Source: Pseudobutyrivibrio ruminis CF1b
GTDB taxonomy: Bacteria > Bacillota > Clostridia > Lachnospirales > Lachnospiraceae
Reading direction: 5' to 3'
Length of the DNA stretch: 64,000 nt
Assembly (NCBI RefSeq): GCF_000424005.1
Contig: NZ_AUJB01000008.1
Span: forward strand, 248,001 to 312,000
In this document: one piece after another, positions 38,004-47,048 of the stretch
How the letters are laid out: each line of letters opens with the position of its first letter
Position numbering within the stretch: position 1 is the stretch's first letter
Translations under genes and position numbers: made by a program
Notes under the pieces: generated by a model
Seen by the model: only the letters and a program-made list of their open reading frames with translations
Told to the model about the DNA's origin: nothing
The model's database searches: none

Positions 38004-39287
38004 ATGAAGAAAAATTACGTCCTGGATACCAACATTCTGATCCATTGTCCTACTGCGATATTTGGTTTTGATGATAACAATGTTATTATCACCACCACCA
38101 CTCTTCAGGAACTTGATTCCAAGAAGACAGCCTTTGCGGAGGTGGGCTATGGCGCCAGAGAGTCAATTCGAAACATCGAATCAATCGAGGGAGATTATGC
38201 CAACGGGGTTACAATGCCGAATGGCGGTACCTTTAAAATCGCCAAAGAATCTGAATTTGAGAAGCTGGTTCCAGCTGAGTATACGCTAGACAGACCTGAC
38301 AACAGAATAATTAATGGTGTGCTTGCTATTGCGAAAGCCAGTGAGCTTGAAACCATTCTTGTAACTAATGATATTTCAATGAGAATCAATGCTACAATGT
38401 GTGGCTGCGTGGTACAGGGTTATCACAATGAGATGATTCTTGATAATGAAAATTATACAGGACGAAGGGATATCACACCGGAAGATATAGAGAGCCCGTT
38501 TAATAAGGGATTTCTTGAAAATGAATTTGGAATTTGTAGAGATGGCAGCAATTCAGCCCTCTATACATTTAAAGAAGATGGATGGCATTTATTGAAGGAC
38601 AGAGATTACTATACTCCATATTGCCAGCCTAGAAATGTTGGACAGAGATTTGCTTTATATGCACTCCTTGCTCATCCAGAAGATTTGCCGCTGGTTATTT
38701 TAAAGGGTAGTGCTGGTACAGCTAAAACATTCCTTTCACTTGCTGCGGGACTTCAGGGTTATTATCACAACGGATACGACAGAATCATGATTACGAGAAG
38801 CAACACTCTTTCTGATAATGATTTGGGATTTTTACCAGGTGATTTGGAAGAGAAGATGACTCCTCTTATTGCTCCATTTATGGATAACCTGCAGGTACTT
38901 CTGAAGGGGCAGAATGAAGAAAAGGAACAGGTTAAGCTTCAAATTGAGGATATGTTTGATACAGGTATTATTGAAATCTGTTCATTGGCTTATATGAGAG
39001 GTCGTTCTCTTGTAAATTCATTTATTATCGTTGACGAGGCACAGAACTGTACAATTGGTCAGATTCTTGAAATCATCACAAGAGCCGGCAAGGGTTCGAA
39101 GGTAGTTCTTCTTGGTGATCCAGACCAGATTGATTCTCCAAAGCTGGACAGAAAGAATAATGGTCTTTCTTTTGCGGCTGAGAGAATGAAGGGCTCAAAG
39201 CTCTGTGCACAGATTACATTCGATGAGAGTGAGACAGTTCGAAGCCCACTTGCAGCTGAAGGAGCAAAACGATTGGTTATTAAGTAA
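38004..39287 (+). CDS. PIN-PhoH protein (PhoH2-type RNA helicase/RNase)
   Basis: The 427-residue protein joins a PIN domain (1-145; YVLDTNILIHCP, LVTNDISMRINA) and a PhoH ATPase (about 215-427). Walker A is LKGSAGTAKTFLSL, where the Gly before Lys is Ala as in other PhoH2 proteins. FIIVDEAQNCT is Walker B. PhoH2 proteins unwind and cut RNA. AAGGAG lies 12 bases upstream. The gene is alone between mgtE and two lipoproteins. Confidence 0.93.
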   Translation: MKKNYVLDTNILIHCPTAIFGFDDNNVIITTTTLQELDSKKTAFAEVGYGARESIRNIESIEGDYANGVTMPNGGTFKIAKESEFEKLVPAEYTLDRPDNRIINGVLAIAKASELETILVTNDISMRINATMCGCVVQGYHNEMILDNENYTGRRDITPEDIESPFNKGFLENEFGICRDGSNSALYTFKEDGWHLLKDRDYYTPYCQPRNVGQRFALYALLAHPEDLPLVILKGSAGTAKTFLSLAAGLQGYYHNGYDRIMITRSNTLSDNDLGFLPGDLEEKMTPLIAPFMDNLQVLLKGQNEEKEQVKLQIEDMFDTGIIEICSLAYMRGRSLVNSFIIVDEAQNCTIGQILEIITRAGKGSKVVLLGDPDQIDSPKLDRKNNGLSFAAERMKGSKLCAQITFDESETVRSPLAAEGAKRLVIK

Positions 39288-39324
39288 ATAATTCTCTTGG
39301 TTATTTATAAATCCTCCTTTTTAT

Positions 39325-39355
39325 GGCCCCGGGAAAAGCTCGGGGCCTGTTCTTT
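39325..39355 (+). terminator. GC-rich terminator after phoH
   Basis: GGCCCCG (39325-39331) pairs with CGGGGCC (39341-39347), followed by TGTTCTTTG, a weak T run. Confidence 0.65.
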
Positions 39356-39393
39356 GAAATTTATTAAGAATTCTTAAAAAATCACTGTACTAC

Positions 39394-39421
39394 TTGATAC
39401 AATACAGGGGATGTGTATACT
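39394..39421 (+). promoter_or_regulatory. Promoter of the lipoprotein pair
   Basis: TTGATA (39394-39399) and TATACT (39416-39421), 16-bp spacer. Confidence 0.6.
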
Positions 39422-39471
39422 GAGGTACAAACATAGTTTTAGAGTTTTAGGTAATACGGAGGGAACGTTTA

Positions 39472-40734
39472 ATGAAAAAAAGAATAGCTATGCTTTTAAT
39501 CTGTGCAGTAGCAGGTGCATCTATGATAGCCTGCGGAAAGAAGACAGAGCCTATAAATACTGACAACACTCAGGCTACAGAACAAACACAGCCTGCAGAA
39601 GATAATAATGAATCAGATAAGGAGCCAGTTAGCACATCGGCACCAGATATTACATTTACTTCTGTAAAGGCAGAGGACTATGACTATTTCATAGGAAGTG
39701 TTCAGTGCATTCAGGTTACGGATGACAAACACCCAGAGCTTAAGGCGGCTATGGATGAGTATTTTGACGGTATAGTTAAGACATTTAACTCTGGTATCGA
39801 GGATATGAACGCTCAAGCTAAACAGCAGAATGAGGAAATGGGAGATTCAGAGGACACAATGAAGTATTCCCAGGATATTAAAAATGAGCTTATACGCCGT
39901 GATAACAAAGTGCTAAGCTTTGTTCTTAACACTTATACATTTATGGGAGGAGCTCATGGTGGTGGAACCTACACAGGTGTAAATTTTGATGTAGCCACTG
40001 GAAAGCAGATTACACTTGATGATTTAGGTGATGCAGAAGCAATCAGACAGACATCAAAGCAGTATATTTTAGATACAATAGCAAATTCCTCAGATGCAGC
40101 TAGAGGAAACCTATACAGTGATGATATAATAGACTACAAGCAAGTAATTGAGGAGTATTTCTCAAATGGTAATCAGCCTGAATTCTATTTAGACAATGTA
40201 GGTATTACATTTATCTTCCAGCAGTATGATATTGCACCATATGCTGCAGGTACTATTTCTGTTACTGTACCTTACAGCCAGTATGAAGGACTTAACGATC
40301 GTTACACACCACTTTCAGATGCACCATACGTACTCAAGCTTTCTAATGCTGGTATCGATAGCAGAATAGATTTTAATGGCGACGGTACCCTTGATACTAT
40401 CAGTGTAGTCAACACTTGGGAAGAGGAGACTGATAAAAACTACGTTGTATTAAGAGTAAACGGCGAGGAGTTGAAAAACGAGTCTGGCAATGGTAGCTGG
40501 TACACGGGTTATTTCATCCATAACGATGAAGGTAACTTTGTTCTCCTTGCAAATGATGGCATCAGTATGGACCTTTATGATGTTTCAAATGGCATCAAGG
40601 CTAAGGGCCATATGGATACAACACTTTCCGTAAAGGAAGTAACTGAAACAGGCATTACTCTTGGTGAATACACATACAATGATAATAACATTGAATGGAG
40701 TAACGAACAGCAGATAGGATTTGACTTTAAATAA
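39472..40734 (+). CDS. Lipoprotein with DUF4163/DUF3298 (RsiV-like) domains
   Basis: The 420-residue protein has a lipoprotein signal with Cys21 (GASMIAC), then a Thr/Glu/Asn-rich linker to about 60. The next 200 residues carry the DUF4163-DUF3298 pattern found in PdaC and anti-sigma RsiV: LSFVLNTYTFMGGAHGGGTY, NFDVATGKQITLDDLGD, DNVGITFIFQQYDIAPYAAG. These domains bind carbohydrate or lysozyme. The C-terminal 130 residues (NGDGTLDTISVVNTW) resemble a repeat-containing beta domain. It is anchored outside the membrane. Confidence 0.82.
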   Translation: MKKRIAMLLICAVAGASMIACGKKTEPINTDNTQATEQTQPAEDNNESDKEPVSTSAPDITFTSVKAEDYDYFIGSVQCIQVTDDKHPELKAAMDEYFDGIVKTFNSGIEDMNAQAKQQNEEMGDSEDTMKYSQDIKNELIRRDNKVLSFVLNTYTFMGGAHGGGTYTGVNFDVATGKQITLDDLGDAEAIRQTSKQYILDTIANSSDAARGNLYSDDIIDYKQVIEEYFSNGNQPEFYLDNVGITFIFQQYDIAPYAAGTISVTVPYSQYEGLNDRYTPLSDAPYVLKLSNAGIDSRIDFNGDGTLDTISVVNTWEEETDKNYVVLRVNGEELKNESGNGSWYTGYFIHNDEGNFVLLANDGISMDLYDVSNGIKAKGHMDTTLSVKEVTETGITLGEYTYNDNNIEWSNEQQIGFDFK

Positions 40735-40752
40735 TTGATATAGGAGGGGGTT

Positions 40753-41712
40753 ATGAAAAAGAGATTGATTCTTTTGGCGTTGATTGCAATATTAATTCTT
40801 TCTACTATGGGGTGCGGCAGCTCGGCAGACTATGATAGTTCTGGAAGCAGCGCTTTTTATACTAAGGATGTTGCGGAAGAAGGCTGGGCTGATACAGCTA
40901 CAGCGGACACCGGCATTGCTGAAGAAAAATCTGTCGAAGCGCCAGCAGAATCAGGTCAAGAAGATTTGGAGGGCTACGACCTTAGTCGTAAAATCGTCTA
41001 CACTTCAAACATTGGTATCGAATCCAAAAAGTTTGATGAGGACGTGGCTAATGTTAAGGGCTTGATTTCATCAAACGGTGGCTATATTCAAAGCTCATCT
41101 CAGTATGGTAGTGCGGAGTATGGCAACAGAGACTGCCATTTCACAGCTCGTATTCCGGCTAAAAGCTACGATGCTTTTATGACGGCGGTAGGCTCGGTAG
41201 GCTCCATGACATCAAAATACGAGGACGTGCAGGATATCACATCTGAGTATGTAGATGTTCAGGCTAGACTAAAAAGCCTAGACACTAAAATGGAAAGGCT
41301 TCGTGAACTGGAGGCTAAAGCTGAAACTGTTGAGGAACTACTTCAGATAGAAGACAGAATCAACGACGTTCAGTACCAAATCGAAAGCTATACAGCTCAA
41401 AAACGTGTATACGATGATCAGGTAGACTACAGCACTGTGGATATCACCATAGAAGAGGTGGCTACCTTCACAGAGGTAAAAGCGGACACAGCCTGGAACA
41501 GATTTGTAGATGCAGCCAAGGATTCATGCTCAGGCTTTATCACATTCCTACAGGATTTTGTAATCGCACTGATTTATATATTCCCATATGCGTTAATTAT
41601 TGTAGTGATAATCTTTATCATTGCATTCATTCGCAGGAAAAAAGGTAAAGGGCCACTGTTCAAATATAAGAAAAAGAAAAAGGAACAAGAGGTTACAAAT
41701 ACTGAAAAATAG
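40753..41712 (+). CDS. DUF4349 lipoprotein with C-terminal membrane helix
   Basis: The 319-residue protein has a lipobox (ILSTMGC, Cys21), an acidic linker to about 75, and a DUF4349 domain (KIVYTSNIGIESKKFDEDVA; YIQSSSQYGSAEYGNR; FTARIPAKSYDAFM; SEYVDVQARLKSLDTKMERL coiled coil). A membrane helix lies at about 268-295 with a basic end. The family is anchored at the cell surface and its role is unknown. It begins 18 bases after the previous lipoprotein behind GGAGGGGG, so they form an operon. Confidence 0.88.
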   Translation: MKKRLILLALIAILILSTMGCGSSADYDSSGSSAFYTKDVAEEGWADTATADTGIAEEKSVEAPAESGQEDLEGYDLSRKIVYTSNIGIESKKFDEDVANVKGLISSNGGYIQSSSQYGSAEYGNRDCHFTARIPAKSYDAFMTAVGSVGSMTSKYEDVQDITSEYVDVQARLKSLDTKMERLRELEAKAETVEELLQIEDRINDVQYQIESYTAQKRVYDDQVDYSTVDITIEEVATFTEVKADTAWNRFVDAAKDSCSGFITFLQDFVIALIYIFPYALIIVVIIFIIAFIRRKKGKGPLFKYKKKKKEQEVTNTEK

Positions 41713-41725
41713 TAGTAATTAAAGG

Positions 41726-41754
41726 AAGGGGTCTGTTAAACGGGCCCCTTTTTT
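41726..41754 (+). terminator. Rho-independent terminator
   Basis: AAGGGGTC (41726-41733) pairs with GGCCCCTT (41743-41750), one G-T pair, followed by TTTT. Confidence 0.82.
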
Positions 41755-41801
41755 GTTATAATTTTTAAATTAGGATTATTATATGATTTTTAGGAGGCAA
41801 T

Positions 41802-42353
41802 ATGAGGATAGGTACAGGTTATGATGTACATAAGCTTGTAGAGGGCAGAGACCTCATTATAGGCGGCGTGAAAATTGACCATACACTCGGTCTTTTAGGC
41901 CACTCAGATGCTGATGTACTTTTACATGCTATAGCTGATGCTGTTCTCGGAGCAGCAGGCTTAAAGGATATAGGCGCTCATTTTCCAGATACAGACCCTA
42001 AATACAAGGGGGCTGACTCCATGAAGCTTTTGGAACAGGTTCGTGAGCTTGTTATGGACAAGGGTTACGTGGTAGGAAATGTGGACGCTACTGTTATCGC
42101 TCAAAGACCTAAGCTTCGACCATTCATTGAGCAGATGGAAGAAAACGTTGCACGATGTTTGGGCATCGATGTTGATCAGGTCAATATAAAAGCTACTACA
42201 GAGGAGCATCTTGGCTTCACAGGTAGAGAAGAGGGAATTAGCGCACAGGCTGTCTGTTTGCTTTACGAGTTTTACGACGGAAGCAATGTAGTATTTGACA
42301 GTGGACGCAGCTGCGAGACTTGCGGTGGTTGCGCTAGAAATAAAGGAGAGTAA
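41802..42353 (+). CDS. ispF: 2-C-methyl-D-erythritol 2,4-cyclodiphosphate synthase
   Basis: The enzyme makes the cyclodiphosphate of the MEP isoprenoid pathway. [40 protein letters not shown] with the zinc ligands, and [16 protein letters not shown] are hallmark motifs. The usual length is about 158; this has 183. The extra C-terminus carries [14 protein letters not shown], a three-Cys cluster not normal in IspF. It overlaps cysS by one base (TAATG). Confidence 0.96.
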   Translation: MRIGTGYDVHKLVEGRDLIIGGVKIDHTLGLLGHSDADVLLHAIADAVLGAAGLKDIGAHFPDTDPKYKGADSMKLLEQVRELVMDKGYVVGNVDATVIAQRPKLRPFIEQMEENVARCLGIDVDQVNIKATTEEHLGFTGREEGISAQAVCLLYEFYDGSNVVFDSGRSCETCGGCARNKGE

Positions 42354-43780
42354 TGAAAATGGATTTTAAATTTTATAATACAGCATCTAGAAATGTAGAA
42401 GTTTTTAAGCCTAATGAAGAGGGTAAGGTGGCAATGTACACATGCGGCCCTACAGTTTATCATTTCGCGCACATCGGAAATATCCGTACATATATCATGC
42501 AGGATGCTCTTATCAAATCTTTAGAGTATGCAGGCTATGATGTTAAACGTGTTATGAACATCACAGATGTAGGTCACCTTTCAAGCGATGCTGATACTGG
42601 CGAAGATAAGATGGTTGCTGGTGCAAAGCGTGAGCACAAAACAGTTATGGAGATTGCAAAGTTCTATACAGATGCTTTCTTCAAGGATTTCGATGCAGTA
42701 GGAAACAAGCGTCCAGACGTTGTTGAGCCAGCTACAAATTGCATTCCAGAATTCATTCATATGGTAGAGGTTCTTCTTGAGAAGGGCTACGCATATGTTG
42801 CAGGTGGAAATGTTTATTTCGACACAAGTAAGCTTCAGGATTACTACGTATTTTCATCATCAGTTGAAAAGGAAGCTCTCGAGGTTGGAGTTCGTGATGA
42901 TGTAGAAGAGGATACAAACAAAAAGAACAAGACAGACTTCGTTCTTTGGTTTACAAAGTCTAAGTTCGAGGATCAGGCTCTCAAGTGGGACAGCCCATGG
43001 GGCGTTGGTTATCCAGGATGGCATATTGAGTGCTCATGCATTTCAATGAAGCACCTTGGAGAATATATGGATATTCACTGTGGTGGTGTTGATAACATCT
43101 TCCCACATCATACTAATGAGGTCGCTCAGTCTGAGGCATACCTTGGTCACAAGTGGTGTAATTACTGGTTCCACAGCAATCACCTTAATGACCAGTCAGG
43201 AAAGATGTCTAAGTCAAAGGGCGCTATCCTTACTGTTTCAGTTCTTCAGGAGAAGGGTTACGATCCACTTGTTTACAGATTCTTCTGCTTACAATCGCAC
43301 TATCGTAAGCCACTTGTATTCTCATGGGAGAATCTTGATAACACAGTTCAGGCATACAACAAGCTTGTAAAGAGAGTGGCTGAGCTTAAGGCTGAGGGTG
43401 CTGTTGATGAGGCAGTTAAAGCAGAGTTTGAGAATAAGTTCTGCGAGGCAGTTGCAAACGACTTAAATACATCAATGGCTATCACAATCCTTTATGATGC
43501 ATTAAAGGCAGATACAAATGATGCTACAAAGCTTGCTCTTGTAGAGAGCTTTGACAGAGTACTTTCACTTGATTTGATTGGTCACGCAAAGGCTCTTAAC
43601 GAGGCTGGCAGCAATGTTGATGCTGAGCTTGAAGCATTTATTAACGATGCAATCGCTCGTCGTGCAGAAGCTAAGAAGGCTAAGGATTTTGCAACAGCAG
43701 ATGCAATCCGTGATGAGCTTTTAGCTAAGGGTGTAGAGATTAAGGATACTCGTGAAGGAGTAGTATGGCATCTGGTTTAA
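42353..43780 (+). CDS. cysS: Cysteinyl-tRNA synthetase
   Basis: The 475-residue class I synthetase has the HIGH motif as FAHIGNIRTY, KMSKS as GKMSKSKGA, and the zinc site including CGP, CSC and HHTNE. It charges tRNA-Cys. It starts on the last base of ispF and ends 16 bases inside mrnC, so the four genes ispF-cysS-mrnC-rlmB are tightly coupled. Confidence 0.97.
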   Translation: MKMDFKFYNTASRNVEVFKPNEEGKVAMYTCGPTVYHFAHIGNIRTYIMQDALIKSLEYAGYDVKRVMNITDVGHLSSDADTGEDKMVAGAKREHKTVMEIAKFYTDAFFKDFDAVGNKRPDVVEPATNCIPEFIHMVEVLLEKGYAYVAGGNVYFDTSKLQDYYVFSSSVEKEALEVGVRDDVEEDTNKKNKTDFVLWFTKSKFEDQALKWDSPWGVGYPGWHIECSCISMKHLGEYMDIHCGGVDNIFPHHTNEVAQSEAYLGHKWCNYWFHSNHLNDQSGKMSKSKGAILTVSVLQEKGYDPLVYRFFCLQSHYRKPLVFSWENLDNTVQAYNKLVKRVAELKAEGAVDEAVKAEFENKFCEAVANDLNTSMAITILYDALKADTNDATKLALVESFDRVLSLDLIGHAKALNEAGSNVDAELEAFINDAIARRAEAKKAKDFATADAIRDELLAKGVEIKDTREGVVWHLV

Positions 43781-44205
43781 ATGATTATTTGAACGAAAAA
43801 TTTAACATTGAACCTAAGGATATAAGAACATATTCACCACTGACACTGGCATACATTGGAGACGCCATATTTGACGTGGTGATTCGTTCTATCCTTGTTA
43901 ATAAGGGTAATACCGCGGTAAACAAGCTTCATCAGAGGACCAGTTCAGTTGTTAAAGCGCCTACACAGGCCAAGATGGCAGCTGCTCTCATGGAGGACTT
44001 CACTGAGGAAGAGGCTGACTGGTATCGCAGAGGTCGCAATTCAAAGCCACACACAAAGGCTAAGAATGCCACCACTATGGATTATCTTGAAGCTACAGGC
44101 TTTGAGGCAGTGATGGGATATCTTTATCTCACAGGAAATATGGACCGTGTATGTGAGCTGGTGAATCTCGGTATTGAACGTTTGGAATTAGATATATTGG
44201 AGTAA
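43765..44205 (+). CDS. mrnC: Mini-ribonuclease III
   Basis: The 146-residue protein is an RNase III catalytic domain without a dsRNA-binding domain. YIGDAIFDVVIRS holds the catalytic Asp, and ATGFEAVMGYLYLTG holds the second acidic residue. It matures 23S rRNA. Placement between cysS and rlmB is conserved in Firmicutes. Confidence 0.95.
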   Translation: MASGLNDYLNEKFNIEPKDIRTYSPLTLAYIGDAIFDVVIRSILVNKGNTAVNKLHQRTSSVVKAPTQAKMAAALMEDFTEEEADWYRRGRNSKPHTKAKNATTMDYLEATGFEAVMGYLYLTGNMDRVCELVNLGIERLELDILE

Positions 44206-44207
44206 AT

Positions 44208-44957
44208 ATGGAAGAAAGTAGAATTGTAGAAGGTCGTAATGCCGTTCTTGAGGCATTTAGATCAGGAAAAACTATAGACCGTTTATTTGTTTTGGAAGGC
44301 TGCAAGGATGGCCCAGTTCAGACTATTCTTAGAGAAGCTAAGAAGAGTAAGGACACTGTTGTCAGCTTTGTAAAGAAGGAGCGCCTTGACCAGCTTTCAG
44401 AGACAGGTAAGCACCAGGGCGTTATCGCTTATGCTGCAAGCTATGATTACGCAGAGCTTGATGATATTTTAGCTGCAGCCCGTGAAAAGGGTGAGGATCC
44501 ATTCCTTATTATCCTTGATAATATTGAGGACCCACACAATCTTGGTGCTATTATCCGTACAGCAAACCAGGCTGGTGCTCATGGCGTAGTTATTCCAAAA
44601 CATCGTGCAGTTGGTCTTACAGCTACTGTTGCAAAGGCTTCTGCCGGAGCAATCAACTACACTCCAGTTGCTAAGGTTACAAATATTAGTAAGACAATGG
44701 AAGAGCTTAAGGAGCAGGGGATGTGGTTTGTCTGCGCAGACATGGGCGGCACTACAATGTACGACCTTAACCTTACAGGCTCTATAGGTCTTGTTATTGG
44801 TAATGAAGGTCACGGTGTTTCTGAGCTTGTTAAGAAGAACTGTGATATGGTTGCCAGCATTCCAATGTATGGAGATATCGATTCTCTTAATGCGTCAGTT
44901 GCATGTGGTGTTTTAGCTTACGAGGTTGTTAGACAGAGAATCAACAAAGCAAAATAA
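44208..44957 (+). CDS. rlmB: 23S rRNA 2'-O-ribose methyltransferase (RlmB/TrmH family)
   Basis: The 249-residue SpoU methylase has an N-terminal substrate domain (ESRIVEGRNAVLEAFRSGKT) and the knotted SAM site: NIEDPHNLGAIIRTANQAGA, VIGNEGHGVSELV and IPMYGDIDSLNASVA. It methylates G2251 in 23S rRNA. It starts two bases after mrnC. Confidence 0.95.
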   Translation: MEESRIVEGRNAVLEAFRSGKTIDRLFVLEGCKDGPVQTILREAKKSKDTVVSFVKKERLDQLSETGKHQGVIAYAASYDYAELDDILAAAREKGEDPFLIILDNIEDPHNLGAIIRTANQAGAHGVVIPKHRAVGLTATVAKASAGAINYTPVAKVTNISKTMEELKEQGMWFVCADMGGTTMYDLNLTGSIGLVIGNEGHGVSELVKKNCDMVASIPMYGDIDSLNASVACGVLAYEVVRQRINKAK

Positions 44958-44975
44958 TTCCTGCGGGGGTTAAAG

Positions 44976-45563
44976 ATGGACCTGAGAGAAGAATACGGCA
45001 AGTTTTCCGATGAGGAGCTGGTAAAAATCTACCAGTCAGGAAATGTAGCTGTTGTAAATTATATTTGCGAAAAATATAAGCCTCTTGTTTTGAAGCTTTC
45101 AAAGAAATATTTTTTGATTGGTGGAGAAAATGAGGACCTTATTCAGGAAGGTATGATAGGTCTTTTTGGAGCTATTGGAGATTATGATACCAGTTCTGAA
45201 GTAACCTTTTATCACTTTGCCCAGCTCTGTATCGACAGACAGATGATAAAGGCGATTGAGGCCAGCAATCGAAAAAAGCATTCTCCATTAAATGCTTATG
45301 TTTCTATATATAATGAGGATGGAGGAGAATTGGATGAGCCTACATTTACATCCGACGATCCTGCAGAGCTTATTATTGAAGCAGAGGAAAATCTGGATTT
45401 AATCGAACGATTGAAAAAAGCTTTGTCTCCAATGGAGAAAAAGGTCTTTGATTTATACATGCAGGATTACGATTACAAGGAAATTGCAGTCAAGCTTGAG
45501 AAACCGGAAAAATCTATAGATAATACACTTACAAGAATCAAACAAAAAGCACGGGTACTTTAG
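44976..45563 (+). CDS. sigH: Sigma-70 family factor, SigH-like
   Basis: The 195-residue protein has region 2 (NEDLIQEGMIGLFGAIGDYD) and region 4 (LSPMEKKVFDLYMQDYDYKE). Position after rlmB matches sigH of Firmicutes, where it controls early stationary-phase and competence or sporulation genes. Sequence alone does not prove orthology. Its stop codon overlaps the aroD stop on the other strand, and the terminator stem lies across both. Confidence 0.9.
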   Translation: MDLREEYGKFSDEELVKIYQSGNVAVVNYICEKYKPLVLKLSKKYFLIGGENEDLIQEGMIGLFGAIGDYDTSSEVTFYHFAQLCIDRQMIKAIEASNRKKHSPLNAYVSIYNEDGGELDEPTFTSDDPAELIIEAEENLDLIERLKKALSPMEKKVFDLYMQDYDYKEIAVKLEKPEKSIDNTLTRIKQKARVL

Positions 45564-45583
45564 AAGTACTCGTGCATTTTTTT
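45549..45583. terminator. Terminator embedded in the convergent sigH/aroD ends
   Basis: GCACGGGTACTT (45549-45560) pairs with AAGTACTCGTGC (45564-45575), one G-T pair. The loop TAG is the sigH stop. ATTTTTTT follows on the plus strand. Confidence 0.88.
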
Positions 45584-46324
45584 AATTATATCTGAAAGGT
45601 CATCTGCTGGTATCTGTCCTGGGGCAGACGCGCTGCCTGCAGAACCAAAGGTGATGGCAGAACCGGAAAACTCTCCACAAATTCTACTGATGACACCGAC
45701 TTTACTCATGGACATGGTGACGATTGGTCTGTCGGCATAATTGGTAACCATTTCTTCAGTGGCACCTAAAAGAGTGAGCACATCTGCTTTATCAACAGGC
45801 ATCACAGCAATCTTTGGGATGTCAGCCCCAAGGTTCTGCATGCGCTGAAGTCTTGATATTAATTCTTTTTTTGCCGGAGTTCTTTCAAAATCATGATTTG
45901 AGACAACTACTTTTATATTTCTTCTGTGGGCTGCCTCAACAATGGAGCTTACCAAATCATCTCCAGTGAATAGCTCCACATCAACTAAATCAATAAGACC
46001 GGTGTCAATTGCATTAAGGTTTATTTGAAGATATTCCTCTTTGCTGATTTCAAGCTCGCCGCCTTCTACTTTTGTTCTGAAAGTGAATAGAAGTGGAGTA
46101 TCATCCAAAATGTCTCTGAGTTTATATAAAATGTCTGATACGGCTGAAGGGAAAAGAACGTTTTCAAAAAAGTCCACTCGCCATTCAACCAGGTCATGTT
46201 TTATTTCTTTTAATGCCAAGGCGGATTCTAGTATTTCCCCTGAAGTTTTACCTACAATAGGTACGCATATTTTAGGAATGCCTTCGCCGATTTTTACACC
46301 TCTGATATCAATGCAGTTATTCAT
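45560..46324 (-). CDS. aroD: Type I 3-dehydroquinate dehydratase
   Basis: The 254-residue enzyme of the shikimate pathway shows the type I barrel: VEWRVDFFE, VVSNHDFERTP with the catalytic His, IPKIAVMPVDKADVL with the Schiff-base Lys, and SMSKVGVISR with GSAGSASAPGQ at the lid. It removes water from 3-dehydroquinate. It is transcribed divergently from aroK, 147 bases away, and convergently with sigH. Confidence 0.96.
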   Translation of the reverse strand: MNNCIDIRGVKIGEGIPKICVPIVGKTSGEILESALALKEIKHDLVEWRVDFFENVLFPSAVSDILYKLRDILDDTPLLFTFRTKVEGGELEISKEEYLQINLNAIDTGLIDLVDVELFTGDDLVSSIVEAAHRRNIKVVVSNHDFERTPAKKELISRLQRMQNLGADIPKIAVMPVDKADVLTLLGATEEMVTNYADRPIVTMSMSKVGVISRICGEFSGSAITFGSAGSASAPGQIPADDLSDIIKKMHEYF

Positions 46325-46471
46325 GCCAGCCTCTTTTCCGTAAATACGTTACTAAAAATCTTACAATAGAGAGTATCACAATTAGTGTTTAAAAACTAGC
46401 AATTCTCTTTTAATTTATTTGAATATTTGGTAGCATTAGAAAAATATTATTAATACTAACGGAGAGGGACT

Positions 46472-46978
46472 ATGTCTAATATATTTTTAATAGGATTTAT
46501 GGGCACAGGAAAGTCTACAATCGCAGAGGCTTTGAAACGTAAATACGATATGCAGATTGTAGATATGGATGCTGAAATTGAAAAAGAGCAGCAGATGGCC
46601 ATTTCTGATATTTTTGCCACTAAAGGCGAGGAATATTTCAGAGATTTGGAGACTCAGCTTATTAAAGATTTGCAGAAAAAAGATAACGTTGTTGTCTCTT
46701 GTGGAGGCGGTGCTGTACTTAGAGAAGAAAATGTTGATGAGATGAGAAAAAGTGGAAAAGTAGTTCTTCTCAATGCTACTCCTGAAACTATTTTACAACG
46801 TGTTAAAAATAGTCATAACAGACCTCTTCTTGAGGGAAATAAAAATGTAGATTTCATCCGTGAGCTGATGAGTAAAAGAGAAGATAAATATAACCGTGCT
46901 GCAGATGTTACTGTTAGTGTCGACAATAGAGCTGTAGGCGAGATAGCAGATGAAGTCTACAGTGAAGTATTTAAATAG
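46472..46978 (+). CDS. aroK: Shikimate kinase
   Basis: The 168-residue kinase has the P-loop GFMGTGKST, the substrate motif DMDAEIE, FRDLETQL and the CGGGAV loop, plus RPLL in the lid. It phosphorylates shikimate. GGAGAGGG precedes the ATG. The intergenic stretch 46,325-46,471 is AT-rich with promoter-like elements for both aro genes but no clear operator. Confidence 0.96.
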   Translation: MSNIFLIGFMGTGKSTIAEALKRKYDMQIVDMDAEIEKEQQMAISDIFATKGEEYFRDLETQLIKDLQKKDNVVVSCGGGAVLREENVDEMRKSGKVVLLNATPETILQRVKNSHNRPLLEGNKNVDFIRELMSKREDKYNRAADVTVSVDNRAVGEIADEVYSEVFK

Positions 46979-46995
46979 TAAGTTATGAATTTAAA

Positions 46996-47048
46996 TGAAA
47001 AAGCCTAAGGCTTTCCTATAAAGGATAAGCCTCAGGCTTTCTGTTTTT
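46996..47048. terminator. Bidirectional terminator between aroK and the PHP gene
   Basis: AAAGCCT (47000-47006)/AGGCTTT (47034-47040) and inner GGCTT/AAGCC and TCCT/AGGA pairs form a long stem with T-rich flanks on both strands. It covers the last codons of the minus-strand gene. Confidence 0.8.
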
